Position numbers and translations under genes: made by a program
Notes under the pieces: generated by a model
Database searches by the model: none
Told to the model about the DNA's origin: nothing
The model's input: only the letters and a program-made list of their open reading frames with translations
Shown here: positions 17,789 to 26,376 of the stretch, one piece after another
How positions within the stretch are numbered: the stretch's first letter is position 1
How the letters are laid out: each line of letters begins with the position of its first letter
Source of the DNA: Bacillus sp. (in: firmicutes)
GTDB taxonomy: Bacteria; Bacillota; Bacilli; Bacillales; Cytobacillaceae
Length of the DNA stretch: 58,410 bases
Direction: 5' to 3'
Assembly: GCA_031177865.1 (NCBI GenBank)
Contig: JAPSKD010000005.1
Span: forward strand, 1 to 58,410

Positions 17789-17851
17789 CTGCTTTTTTAC
17801 GTCTTCCTATTTACTTTATCTTTAACAAATTGATTGTACAAGAGAACATTT

Positions 17852-18658
17852 TTAGACAGTTATATGGGCTCCAATTGCCCCGCAATATTCTCCTTTTTCT
17901 AAAAACACCGGTGTTACTCCTACCATATTCATATAAGACTCAAGAGCCTGTCTTAATGGATTATTACCAACAGTGGTACTTCCGATGATGACAGCGCTTT
18001 TAACCTGATGAATAGTTGCTGCCTGTGACGTTAATAACACAATCGTTTCTGCTATCATATTGGAGAGTGAAGCCATCCGATCTGCTTCTGAAGATTTCAG
18101 TCGAATACCCTTTGCAAAGTTTGCCGCTGTTAATTCACCGCTAATGGGACTTTCACCTGATTCATATATGTCTTTTACCATCAGGTCCACATTTCCTTTA
18201 TTTCCTTCTTCTGTGAGAACTGTGAGTTGATGGTATCCCCGTACTTTTGTTAGTAGTGATCCAAGACCTGTAAACGTCCCCCCGCCAATTCCGCTGCCAA
18301 GAATCCGCTCTACCTTGTCGCCTTTCACTACATGCCAAGAGGTTCCGGTTCCAATGTTTACGATTAAATAGGTTTCTCCAATACTCTTATTTTCAGCTTC
18401 TAATAAAAAACGTGTACCCTCATAGGTTGCTTGAAACTCAGGAATAATCACACTCTCGGGAAAATACTTTTTCTGTATAACACTGGATTTTCCACCAGTT
18501 AATGAAACTTTTAAGGATGGCACAGACAGTTTTAGCCATGAAATCGCTGAATCCTGCTCGTTAATGGGAAATTTTTTAAAGTGCATTCTCTCATTTTCCT
18601 GATAAACCATTTTGATTAATGAACCGCCAGCATCAATACCTGCAGTGTTCCGCTGCAT
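17852..18658 (-). CDS. coaW: Type II pantothenate kinase
   Basis: A 268-residue kinase of the ASKHA fold that phosphorylates pantothenate in the first step of coenzyme A synthesis. The N-terminal phosphate-1 motif is GIDAGGSLIKMVY at residues 7-19. The segments YLIVNIGTGTSWHVV and ILGSGIGGGTFTGLGSLL are typical of the staphylococcal/Bacillus CoaW family. I chose ATG at 18658 behind GGGGTGGGGAG; the longer frame to 18748 adds 30 residues with no family resemblance. Type II enzymes are not inhibited by CoA. Confidence 0.88.
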   Translation of the reverse strand: MQRNTAGIDAGGSLIKMVYQENERMHFKKFPINEQDSAISWLKLSVPSLKVSLTGGKSSVIQKKYFPESVIIPEFQATYEGTRFLLEAENKSIGETYLIVNIGTGTSWHVVKGDKVERILGSGIGGGTFTGLGSLLTKVRGYHQLTVLTEEGNKGNVDLMVKDIYESGESPISGELTAANFAKGIRLKSSEADRMASLSNMIAETIVLLTSQAATIHQVKSAVIIGSTTVGNNPLRQALESYMNMVGVTPVFLEKGEYCGAIGAHITV

Positions 18659-18823
18659 TTCTCCCCACCCCTTTAAAACGACTAGTATAATTACTAATTT
18701 GACAATCATCCTCATTTTCCTGCTTTTCTTTTCACCATTCCTCCACATTCATTCCATTCCAAGTATCTAATAATACGCTATGGTGAATAAAAGTACTTTT
18801 ACAACAAAGGGAGATTTCAAATA

Positions 18824-19018
18824 ATGAAAAAATCTTTGCCAATTATTTTAGGATTGACCCTGTTAGTGGGATGTCAAAATGCTGAACCTAAGCAGAACCC
18901 GCTTATATCCTATTCAATCAAGCTGGGGTTATTTTTCAAGGAAAGAATCTTAAAGAGTTAACCACTTATCTAAAAAAATTAATACAAACTATAAAAACCA
19001 GAACAGTTTTCTGTTTTT
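18824..19018 (+). pseudogene. Lipoprotein gene remnant
   Basis: An ATG at 18824 behind AAAGGGAG starts a 45-residue frame with a signal peptide and lipobox (LTLLVGCQN). It ends at 18961. In another frame, from about 18912 on, the sequence stays open with protein-like composition (QAGVIFQGKNLKELTTYL) until about 19010. This suggests a one-base shift near 18905-18915 in a short or already truncated lipoprotein gene. Family not recognised. A weak hairpin with a T tract (about 19000-19022) closes the region; the rest of 18659-18823 shows nothing I can name. Confidence 0.45.
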
Positions 19019-19019
19019 T

Positions 19020-19352
19020 TTATTGTTTTGATTCAACCAAGCGATAATAGATAATAAGAAAGGTTTGGAAAAATAAATAAAAACATATAGAGTACACCAT
19101 TTGATACCTATTCTTATAATGAAAAACTCCAACTTTGTGAAGTATCCATTCATAGCAAATTGAAAATATTGTGGCAATGGATATAAAGAAAACAATATAT
19201 TTATCGCTTAGACAGAGCTTTTTATAAAAAAAGAGAAAAAAATAGCCGTAAGGTGGATAAAGGAGATAGACCACGAGATCCATGCCAGTATATTTAGGAC
19301 CATCCATAATATCATAATAATCATATGGCGTGACCCCAAAAGAGTTATCCAT
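19020..19352 (-). CDS. Small membrane protein, possibly the second half of a split gene
   Basis: A 110-residue hydrophobic protein with about three membrane segments (VVYLLYPPYGYFFLFFY, YIVFFISIATIFSICYEWIL, VYSICFYLFFQTFLIIYY). No good ribosome binding site precedes the ATG at 19352. The frame stays open eight codons further upstream (FSLTVASIM). It may therefore be the C-terminal half of the gene at 19367-19744. The pattern with a conserved FEW/YEW-like segment recalls the CBO0543 family of Bacillus membrane proteins, but I am not certain. Confidence 0.45.
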   Translation of the reverse strand: MDNSFGVTPYDYYDIMDGPKYTGMDLVVYLLYPPYGYFFLFFYKKLCLSDKYIVFFISIATIFSICYEWILHKVGVFHYKNRYQMVYSICFYLFFQTFLIIYYRLVESKQ

Positions 19353-19366
19353 GATACTTGCAACTG

Positions 19367-19744
19367 TTAAACTGAAGATTTAAAGAAGTACAGGCCGTGG
19401 AATACGTTAATTAAATCAAGCGATACAATAATCAAGCTAAAAAGTAAATAGAACAATATTTTTTTAGGGCGGGGGCTTCGATAAATCAGCAAGGTGAAGC
19501 AAGAAATCAATAATGGCACAAATATATTTTTAAAAATAAGAACAGCAATAAATAACTCCGTTTCTGTCGTCGTTTTCATCCACTTAAATGTATCGAACAA
19601 ACCTACATAGGTATGAGTATTAATTAGACAGCTTAGTAAAAAAAGAAGTGTGACCTCTTTAACAGAGGCATGCTGGTGAATTCTATTAAATAAAAATAGC
19701 CCAATAAACGTCCAGCTAAGGAAAAAATAAAACGTTACAATCAT
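19367..19744 (-). CDS. Small membrane protein
   Basis: A 125-residue protein with about four predicted membrane segments (FYFFLSWTFIGLFLF, VTLLFLLSCLI, FIAVLIFKNIFVPLLISC, ILFYLLFSLIIVSLDL). Function not recognised. It ends 14 bases before the next frame, which is out of phase by one or two bases and lacks its own binding site, so the two could be one broken gene of about 235 residues. They could also simply be two short neighbours. Confidence 0.5.
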   Translation of the reverse strand: MIVTFYFFLSWTFIGLFLFNRIHQHASVKEVTLLFLLSCLINTHTYVGLFDTFKWMKTTTETELFIAVLIFKNIFVPLLISCFTLLIYRSPRPKKILFYLLFSLIIVSLDLINVFHGLYFFKSSV

Positions 19745-19911
19745 GAATATGTCTCTCCTAATTTACAGCAGCCTCTTTTATCACATCTTTAGCTTAAACC
19801 TTATCTGTTAAATCATTCATACACCTTCATAAAATAATCAACAAAAAAGAAGAATTCTTTAAAAATCCTTCAAATTCTTAAAATTATGGTTATTAGTTTA
19901 GGATAGTGTTC

Positions 19912-20631
19912 TTATTTTCGAAATCTATCTAATAACCAAAATGGCACATAAAGGATTAAAAAAGTGATAACTGCAATGACCTCCAGTGGAAACATGTACA
20001 GTGGCCATGGTCCTAAATAATCCAAAATGGAGGGGTTAACCGGCTTTTCGGAAATATACATATAGTTTCCTTCAATAAAATAATTCAGTAAAAACACAAA
20101 GAAAGTATAGATGTTAAGGTACAAGAAAGCTTTCCATACACTCTTTGCTGTTGGTCTATATTTTTCAACAAACACAATAAACATGTTTGCCACTACTATT
20201 CCACCATGCGAAATAAAAAAGTGAACATAACGGAAATGTGGAAACGTGTAGGAACTTATATCAGGGGTAATCATCGCCTGCAACGCACTGCCAACGCCTG
20301 CAAAATAGGTGAATTCAAAGAGACTATAGCTCTTAGTAAGCAGTAAAGCAGCAGATAAAAGGATGGAAATACTGCTTAGATGGAACGGCAGTGAATATTG
20401 AATAGTCCACTCCTCGATACGCCAGAGCCAAGCATGCAGACTAACTTCTGAAATGATTAAAATTGCCGCTAACCCCGACCTGACAATCGTATTTAAGGGC
20501 GCCTTCCTCAGAACTCTTCGAAATAGAAAGATTAAGACAATAATCCCAACCAAAACAAGTAATGTCATGCAATGTGTTAATGAAAATAAAATGAATACAT
20601 CTCCGCCATCAGCCTGAAAATATCTTTCCAT
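19912..20631 (-). CDS. YwaF/TIGR02206-family integral membrane protein
   Basis: A 239-residue protein with about seven membrane segments. Conserved features of the family seen here are HAWLW in an early helix, the LPFHLSS motif, FTYFAGVGSALQAMITPD and FFISHGGIVV. The C-terminus carries GPWPLYMFPLEV. The family is widespread in Bacillaceae but has no established function. It stands alone on the minus strand. The start at 20631 matches the usual N-terminus. Confidence 0.82.
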   Translation of the reverse strand: MERYFQADGGDVFILFSLTHCMTLLVLVGIIVLIFLFRRVLRKAPLNTIVRSGLAAILIISEVSLHAWLWRIEEWTIQYSLPFHLSSISILLSAALLLTKSYSLFEFTYFAGVGSALQAMITPDISSYTFPHFRYVHFFISHGGIVVANMFIVFVEKYRPTAKSVWKAFLYLNIYTFFVFLLNYFIEGNYMYISEKPVNPSILDYLGPWPLYMFPLEVIAVITFLILYVPFWLLDRFRK

Positions 20632-20730
20632 CTTATCACCGTTCTATTGTGTCTAGTAAATTAACGATATGTTGACGTCATTTATTATTTACCGTTATCA
20701 TCATTACTATAAAATATAGGAGGCTATTTC

Positions 20731-21048
20731 ATGTCTGCATTCGTTTTTATGGCTTTGTATCGTCCGAGACCTGGACAAGAAAATGAATTAAAAGAAATCC
20801 TTACAGGACATATCCCCGTCCTCCGCGAAGAAGGCTTGATAACCGAACGTGAATTATTAACACTACAAGCTGAGGATGGAACAATTATTGAAATTGCAGA
20901 ATGGAAGTCTAGTGAGGCAATTGACAAGGCTCATCAATCAGAAAAAGTAATGGCAGTGTGGGACCAAATTGGTGCTGTAGCTGAACTCACAAATCTATCA
21001 TCGCTTTATGAAGCGCAATATCCTTTTCCAAATTTTAAAGCCATTTAG
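20731..21048 (+). CDS. Antibiotic biosynthesis monooxygenase (ABM) fold protein
   Basis: A 105-residue single-domain protein with the dimeric alpha-beta barrel pattern: strand (FVFMALYRPRPG), helix (ENELKEILTGHIPVLREEG), strand, strand (IIEIAEWKS), helix with the SEKVMAVWDQIG stretch. GGAGG precedes the ATG by eight bases. ABM-like proteins of this size range from heme-degrading enzymes to quinone monooxygenases; there are no diagnostic residues to choose. Monocistronic, closed by a strong terminator. Confidence 0.7.
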   Translation: MSAFVFMALYRPRPGQENELKEILTGHIPVLREEGLITERELLTLQAEDGTIIEIAEWKSSEAIDKAHQSEKVMAVWDQIGAVAELTNLSSLYEAQYPFPNFKAI

Positions 21049-21060
21049 TTTAGTGAGTAC

Positions 21061-21102
21061 AAAAAACACGAGAGATTCCTAATGAACTCTCGTGTTTTTT
21101 TT
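21061..21102. terminator. Bidirectional terminator between the ABM gene and sbcC
   Basis: AAAAAACACGAGAG and CTCTCGTGTTTTTTTT form a perfect stem with flanking A and T runs. A separate 9-bp inverted repeat (GAGTGACCG / CGGTCACTC, 21103-21144) lies between it and sbcC; it lacks a T tract of its own. Confidence 0.88.
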
Positions 21103-21158
21103 GAGTGACCGTGAAACTTAACTCTTTTACCTTTTCGGTCACTCTAACAGCAAACTTA

Positions 21159-24100
21159 TTAATTTGTAAAAACAAATTCCGTGCGGCTTCCGGATTGTCC
21201 TGCAATAACCTCTAGTCTAATATCAATTCGTTCTTTCAGTTCTGGGACGTGGGATATGATTCCAACCAAGCGTCCGCTGCTTTGGATGTCCATTAATGCT
21301 TCAATCGCTTGATCGAGGGATTCAGGGTCAAGTGTGCCAAAACCTTCGTCAATAAACATCGTCTCTAATGAAACCCCGCCTGCATAGTTTTGGACTACAT
21401 CCGCTAGCCCAAGGGCTAGTGACAGTGAGGCTTTAAAGCTTTCCCCACCCGATAAAGTTTTTACATGACGCTCTTGCCCAGTATATTGGTCAAATACTAG
21501 AAGCTCTAACCCACTTTGAACATTCCCTTTTGAACGATCTGTTTTCCTTAGTAGCTCGAACCTTCCTGCGGTCATCTTCCTTAACCGGACATTTGCTTCT
21601 CGTAAGATATCGTCTAAGAATGCCGCAAGTACGTAGCGTTCAAATGTAATTCGATACGTATTTTGTCCTTTGGCAATTTCGTGCAGATGTCCAATCAGCT
21701 TATACCGTTCCTCTAAGACCTTCATTTGCTCATTAATTCTTTCCACATTGTTATAGATTTCAAGGTTATCCCGTCTCTTAACAAACAGGTCCGTCCGTTG
21801 ATTGGTTAGCTCTATAATTTCAAGTGCAAGCTTCTCTAAGGATGTCTTTAACCCCTCAACATCAGGCTTCTTTACATCTTGTAAAAGCTCGGTTAATTCA
21901 TTTAAGCGGTCTGAAACTGAGCGTAACTCTTCACGATAACTGCGAATTTCATCTTCAATAATCCTGATTTCATTCTCAGTTTTCTTAGATGAATGATAAA
22001 GACTGTAATTTTCAAATCCTTGTTCTGCAAGTTTCGTAACAAAGATTTCTCTCTCTGTTTTAAGCTCCTGCTCTTTGCTTGAATGGTGTTTAACTGCGTC
22101 TTGCAATCTGGCAGTTTCAGCAGATTGTTTCTCTTTCACCGCTTGTAATCGCTGTTGTGCTTCTTCTAGTCTTTTCACTAACATTTCATGCTGGTTTTTT
22201 GAGATTTTTAGCGCCTCTTCGTATGCAGTCTCGGTTCGAAGATTCTCTGGGATTACCTTCATCATCCTAGATAGGTTCGTTTTCTTCTCGGTAACGTGTA
22301 CAGTCAGTTCGGTTACATGAGCTGAAAGCTGTTGTATAGCACTTTTTAAAGCTGTTTTTTCCGAATCACTTTTCTCTAAGTGTTTGTCAATTTGATCAAG
22401 CATTTTGACTTGTTCATTTAGCGCTTTTTGGGCATTCTGAAGATTATTTTTACCAACAAAAATCTCTGACTTTGTTACATGCAAATCGGTTTCCTTAAAG
22501 TCTACCCGATAAGAGCGTATTTCTTTTAAAAGCTCATCACAGTTTTCCCGTTGTGTTTTTTCAATCGATTGACTTTCAAAAAAGAGAGATTCTGCTGCTG
22601 CTTTTTCTTTTTCCAAAAGAACAGCCTGCTGTTTTGCTGATTTAAGATCTTCTTCATTTGGGATAAGTGCCTCATCCGCTGACGCTGGTGATGGATGATG
22701 CTCCGAACCACAAACTGGACATGCTTCACCCGTTGTAAGTCGTGCAGCTAATAGAGATGCTTGTCCATGCAGCCATTTATTCTCCAATTCTTCCACAAGT
22801 GCTTTTGCATCCAGATACCTAGCACTTGTATTTTCGAAATTCCCAGCTTTCAATTTAAGATCCTTTAAAGCATTTTGATGGCGTCCCAGATAGAGTTCAT
22901 ATTTTTCCAAGCGTTCTAGCTCGGCTTGCATTTTTTCTAGCTGTCGCTCATTTTCTAAAAACTTCAGCTGGCCCTTCTCAATTTCTGCTTTTTTGTCCTG
23001 CAGTTTTTTCACCTTGTCTTCCAAACCCTGAAGATTATTTTCAGCTGCTACTTGCTTTTCCTTCGCACTTTTGAGGGAAGCTTCAACTAACGCTGACTCC
23101 TTTACTAAAGCAGCAAAAGAATAAACATCGTCCTTCATATTTATTAGCTGATTAATAACCTCCAGTGCTGTTTGACGCTCCCCTTCACGCTCGTTTTCTG
23201 CCTGCCACTGTTGTTCATACTGTTTAGACAGAACATCAAGTTTTTCTATTTCACTTTGGATGGAGGTTACATTTTCCTTTAATTGATCCAATTCCCGCTT
23301 TAACCGGTGGCATAGCTCTTCTTGCTGTGCTAATAGCGCTGCTTTATGCGCAAGCTGCACCTGTTTTTCTTTTTCTGCAAACATATCTCCTTGTGATTCA
23401 AGTTTAATTTTTTCCTCTTTTAATGCTTCTCTTGTTTGGATTTGTTTTAATATGGTTTCAGCTTCAAACAACTTGCCTTTTAAGGCATCTTGTTCCTGCT
23501 CCTTTTCTTTCAAAGAGATGACCAAGTTTTCTAACAGGCTTTCCATACCATTGATTTCATCCTGCAAGAGAGGCATGAGTATCATATCATTTACACTGTC
23601 TGCTTCTAAATATCCTTTAAGTTCGTCATTGGTTACAGCTTGGATCCGGCGAAGGTTTTCATTTCTAGTTTGATCCTGCATTTCAACTGAATTTTTTAAC
23701 TCTGAAGATTCAGTCTTAAGCCTCTCTTCGACCATCTTATAAATCTGTGTATGGAACAATCGCTGTAAAATAACCTCTTTATCCTTACTATCAGACGTTA
23801 ACAGCTTTCTGAATTCCCCTTGAGGAATCATTAAAATTTGGCGGAACTGGTTGCTGTCAATCAGCATAATCTCTTTAATTTTTTCCTCAACATCATTGAT
23901 CTTAGTAGCAAGTAATTTCTTTTCCCCGTTCGCATCCCAGCTATATAGTTCTGCTTTAGCAGGTAAAGTTGTGAATCCCTCGCCCTTTTCCTTTTTTTTA
24001 GGCTGCTGCGGAAGCCGGGTAATCGAATAAACTTTGTTACGGATCGCGAAGTCAAGTGAGACCTCTGTTACCAAATCTGCTCTTGCAAATTGGCTTCGGA

Positions 24101-24296
24101 GTTCGGGCCCGTTGCGGTCCTCGCCACTTGCTTTTCCATATATCGCATAACTAATCGCGTCAAAAATCGTTGTCTTACCGGACCCTGTTTTCCCAGAGAT
24201 AACAAACATGGTGCGATTACCCAGCTCTGTGAAATCAATGGTTTCGACATCTGCATATGGACCAAATGCCTGCATGGTTAGTTTTAATGGTCTCAC
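21159..24296 (-). CDS. sbcC: Exonuclease subunit SbcC (Rad50-like ATPase)
   Basis: A 1045-residue SMC-type ATPase that works with SbcD to open hairpins and trim blocked DNA ends. Walker A at 35-42 (GKTGSGKT). Long coiled coils surround a zinc hook near residue 525 (CPVCGSEH). The C-terminal lobe has the signature LSGGESFKASLSLALGLADVV and Walker B LETMFIDEGFGTLD. The start overlaps the sbcD stop by four bases, so the two are translationally coupled. It is the longest intact reading frame in the window, useful as a control when judging frameshifts elsewhere. Confidence 0.95.
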   Translation of the reverse strand: MRPLKLTMQAFGPYADVETIDFTELGNRTMFVISGKTGSGKTTIFDAISYAIYGKASGEDRNGPELRSQFARADLVTEVSLDFAIRNKVYSITRLPQQPKKKEKGEGFTTLPAKAELYSWDANGEKKLLATKINDVEEKIKEIMLIDSNQFRQILMIPQGEFRKLLTSDSKDKEVILQRLFHTQIYKMVEERLKTESSELKNSVEMQDQTRNENLRRIQAVTNDELKGYLEADSVNDMILMPLLQDEINGMESLLENLVISLKEKEQEQDALKGKLFEAETILKQIQTREALKEEKIKLESQGDMFAEKEKQVQLAHKAALLAQQEELCHRLKRELDQLKENVTSIQSEIEKLDVLSKQYEQQWQAENEREGERQTALEVINQLINMKDDVYSFAALVKESALVEASLKSAKEKQVAAENNLQGLEDKVKKLQDKKAEIEKGQLKFLENERQLEKMQAELERLEKYELYLGRHQNALKDLKLKAGNFENTSARYLDAKALVEELENKWLHGQASLLAARLTTGEACPVCGSEHHPSPASADEALIPNEEDLKSAKQQAVLLEKEKAAAESLFFESQSIEKTQRENCDELLKEIRSYRVDFKETDLHVTKSEIFVGKNNLQNAQKALNEQVKMLDQIDKHLEKSDSEKTALKSAIQQLSAHVTELTVHVTEKKTNLSRMMKVIPENLRTETAYEEALKISKNQHEMLVKRLEEAQQRLQAVKEKQSAETARLQDAVKHHSSKEQELKTEREIFVTKLAEQGFENYSLYHSSKKTENEIRIIEDEIRSYREELRSVSDRLNELTELLQDVKKPDVEGLKTSLEKLALEIIELTNQRTDLFVKRRDNLEIYNNVERINEQMKVLEERYKLIGHLHEIAKGQNTYRITFERYVLAAFLDDILREANVRLRKMTAGRFELLRKTDRSKGNVQSGLELLVFDQYTGQERHVKTLSGGESFKASLSLALGLADVVQNYAGGVSLETMFIDEGFGTLDPESLDQAIEALMDIQSSGRLVGIISHVPELKERIDIRLEVIAGQSGSRTEFVFTN

Positions 24297-25438
24297 TTAA
24301 CCGCCTCCTCTCGTAACACCTTTTCAATCACTTCTGCCATAACTTCCTTTTTATCGGAGGAAAATTCAGCGGTTGTCATTTCCGTATAAAATTGCTCAAA
24401 TAAGTCAAGCTCAGACTTTTTCTCATTTCGTGTAATGTTGAATGACTGCTTTTTCTTCAAATCCGTTATATCTATTTTTCGTTCAAGGTGTAAGACGTTT
24501 GGATAAACTTGACGTAATTTATTGATTGGATCTAGGAGTGCACCATCATCGAGTAAGGTGATTTTCAAATAATCATGCAAACGTTGTTTTTCATAAAAGA
24601 AAGGATTTAGTAACTCCTCTAGATGTCCCTCGAGTTCACGCATGTCATGTGTTGGATTCAACGAGCGGTAACGATGAGAAAAGTTTCCTTTTTCATCCAT
24701 TTCGATAATGGAAATAGATTTATTTTGTTTCGCTTCTGAAAACGAATATTTTAATAGAGATCCTGAATATTTAACCTTGTCATGTTTGATAGCGTCTGGG
24801 CTGTGGAGATGACCAAGGGCTGTGTAGGAAAAAGGTTCAAATAGCTCAGCACCTACACATCCAGAACCTCCAACGGATAGAACACGCTCGGAGTCTGATG
24901 TCTGTCCCCCAAGCACGAAAGCATGTCCTACCAAAACGTTTGGTTCATTAGGATTCAAGTGTTCCTCCATTTTTCCAATCAGTGCCTTCATCGCGTCCTG
25001 GTGGGAATGAATAGAATCATCCTCTAGCAGCTGACGTACCACCCCGGGTTCTGCAAACGGAACTAAATAAAAATTAACGCCGTTAACCTGTACGGGCTTA
25101 AAACTATTTGTTAGCTTACCAGATAAGTAGAATTGGCTGTGCTTATACCATGAGCTTCCAAATGACAGTCTTTCAGCACTGTCATGGTTTCCAGCAATCG
25201 CAACAACTGGGGTCTTCAGCTCAACATTGATTTTAAATAATATTTCATCTAATAGATCAACGGCATCGGTTGGCGGTACTGAACGGTCATATAAATCACC
25301 GGCAATTACGACGGCATCGGGCTTTTCTTCTGCAACAATTTCTACAAATTGATTCAGTGCTTCCCTCTGGTTTTCTGTCATGTACACACCATGTACTAAC
25401 TTTCCTAAGTGCCAGTCAGCCGTATGGATAAATTTCAT
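24293..25438 (-). CDS. sbcD: Exonuclease subunit SbcD (Mre11-like nuclease)
   Basis: A 381-residue metallophosphoesterase with the Mre11 motifs DWHLGK (7-13 region), GDLYDR, GNHD, GHAFV and GHLHSP. The C-terminal part provides the SbcC-binding region. It forms the SbcCD nuclease that processes hairpins and protein-blocked double-strand ends. The start at the MKFIHTADWHLG N-terminus is the family standard. No LexA-like box was seen upstream. Confidence 0.95.
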   Translation of the reverse strand: MKFIHTADWHLGKLVHGVYMTENQREALNQFVEIVAEEKPDAVVIAGDLYDRSVPPTDAVDLLDEILFKINVELKTPVVAIAGNHDSAERLSFGSSWYKHSQFYLSGKLTNSFKPVQVNGVNFYLVPFAEPGVVRQLLEDDSIHSHQDAMKALIGKMEEHLNPNEPNVLVGHAFVLGGQTSDSERVLSVGGSGCVGAELFEPFSYTALGHLHSPDAIKHDKVKYSGSLLKYSFSEAKQNKSISIIEMDEKGNFSHRYRSLNPTHDMRELEGHLEELLNPFFYEKQRLHDYLKITLLDDGALLDPINKLRQVYPNVLHLERKIDITDLKKKQSFNITRNEKKSELDLFEQFYTEMTTAEFSSDKKEVMAEVIEKVLREEAVK

Positions 25439-25548
25439 ATATTTTCACCCCATCTTTATTCACTCATAAATACTATTATAGCAAAATACCATCTTATGTG
25501 AGGTTGGAAATCGTAGAAATAACAGGTAATCCTGGGTGGAGGTTTTTT

Positions 25549-25862
25549 AAAAGGCTGTGTTAGACTAGGCTTGTTGATTTGCGCTCCAGGCGCTACGCTT
25601 TCCGCGGGCTCGCCCGTGAGCCTGTCTAGCTACAGCGCCTAGACCCTCGAGTCGCTTCGGTCCTGACGATGAAGTCAAAGAGCGACTTCAACGCCAGGCC
25701 CTCCAGCGCTTGTCGGGTCTGGACAAGGCGCTTCCGCTTTTCCTTCTCCTCGGTCGTGCCGACCTGCGGGGTCTCACTCAGCTCGTTCATCCCGCAGGAG
25801 TCGAGCGCCTTCCGCTCCAATCAACAGGTTCTAAAATCATCAGAAATCCATTAACACAGCCT
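25549..25862. repeat. GC-rich Bacillus interspersed repeat with terminal inverted repeats, probably nested
   Basis: A GC-rich island of about 314 bases in AT-rich surroundings. AAGGCTGTGTTA at the left end is the inverse of TAACACAGCCTT at the right end (12 bp). The outer parts (GCTCCAGGCGCTACGCTTTC at left; GAGCGCCTTCCGCTCCAAT at right) and the middle part (TACAGCGCCTAGACCCTCGA through CAAGGCGCTTCCGCTTTT) each resemble separate repeat families I know from many Bacillus genomes. The middle one appears inserted in the outer one. No gene: the frames inside are shadows. Role unknown; MITE-like behaviour is inferred. Confidence 0.7.
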
Positions 25863-25872
25863 TATTTATAAC

Positions 25873-25906
25873 GCAAAAAACAGCCCGACACTTTGGTCGG
25901 GCTGTT
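25873..25906 (-). terminator. Terminator of the cold-shock gene
   Basis: Minus-strand stem AACAGCCCGAC / GTCGGGCTGTT (with a short loop) followed by TTTTTTGCG. It begins 20 bases after the csp stop. Confidence 0.9.
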
Positions 25907-25925
25907 AAATCATTGGCTTCATAAA

Positions 25926-26126
25926 TTACTTTTTAGTTACGTTAGCAGCTTGTGGTCCACGAGCACCTTCAACAACTTCGAAAGATACTTCTTGACCTTC
26001 TTCTAAAGTTTTGAAACCTTCAGTTTGGATTGCAGAATAGTGAACGAATACGTCGTTTCCGTCTTCAGCTTCGATGAATCCGAAACCTTTTTCAGAGTTA
26101 AACCATTTTACTTTACCGTTTTTCAT
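25926..26126 (-). CDS. Cold-shock protein (CspB/CspC/CspD type)
   Basis: A 66-residue single CSD domain that binds single-stranded RNA and DNA through RNP1 (KGFGFIEA) and RNP2 (VFVHYSAI). The start [10 protein letters not shown] is the family standard and follows AGGAGG; the longer frame to 26162 is not needed. The mRNA leader from the promoter at about 26281 is roughly 150 bases, typical of cold-shock genes whose leader controls translation at low temperature. Which B. subtilis paralogue it matches cannot be decided from motifs. Confidence 0.94.
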   Translation of the reverse strand: MKNGKVKWFNSEKGFGFIEAEDGNDVFVHYSAIQTEGFKTLEEGQEVSFEVVEGARGPQAANVTKK

Positions 26127-26280
26127 GTAAAAAAATCCTCCTATTGGCTTAAAGTAAGCCATGTGTAAAATTCACCAAATTACAACGTGATAGCTTTACT
26201 TCCACTTTCTTATCCAAACTTCAGTTAAAACTTGAACAAGCTTTGTAACATAAATCTAATCTCGTGCAACGGCTGTCTAA

Positions 26281-26309
26281 AATTTAACATTTTTTAGCTG
26301 CACTGTCAA
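26281..26309 (-). promoter_or_regulatory. Sigma-A promoter of the cold-shock gene
   Basis: On the minus strand TTGACA (26304-26309), a 17-base spacer and TAAATT (26281-26286) preceded by TG (extended -10). A start near 26274 gives a leader of about 150 bases before the csp start codon. Confidence 0.7.
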
Positions 26310-26376
26310 TAAAGTACTATAGACAAAAGCCTACAAAATTCGGGGTTTACAAGGTATTTCCACCCAAATTCTCACT

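Noticed and set aside
15896-18823. tRNA-Sec or a SECIS element near selB
   Set aside because: The spacers are too short or show no long acceptor arm and no TGA-flanking hairpin.
22075-22729. Open frames on both strands inside sbcC
   Set aside because: Shadows of the coiled-coil coding sequence; no binding sites or domains.
25626-25820. 64-codon open frame inside the GC-rich repeat
   Set aside because: High GC and stem-rich sequence give long chance frames; no binding site and no protein-like pattern. The DNA element explains it.
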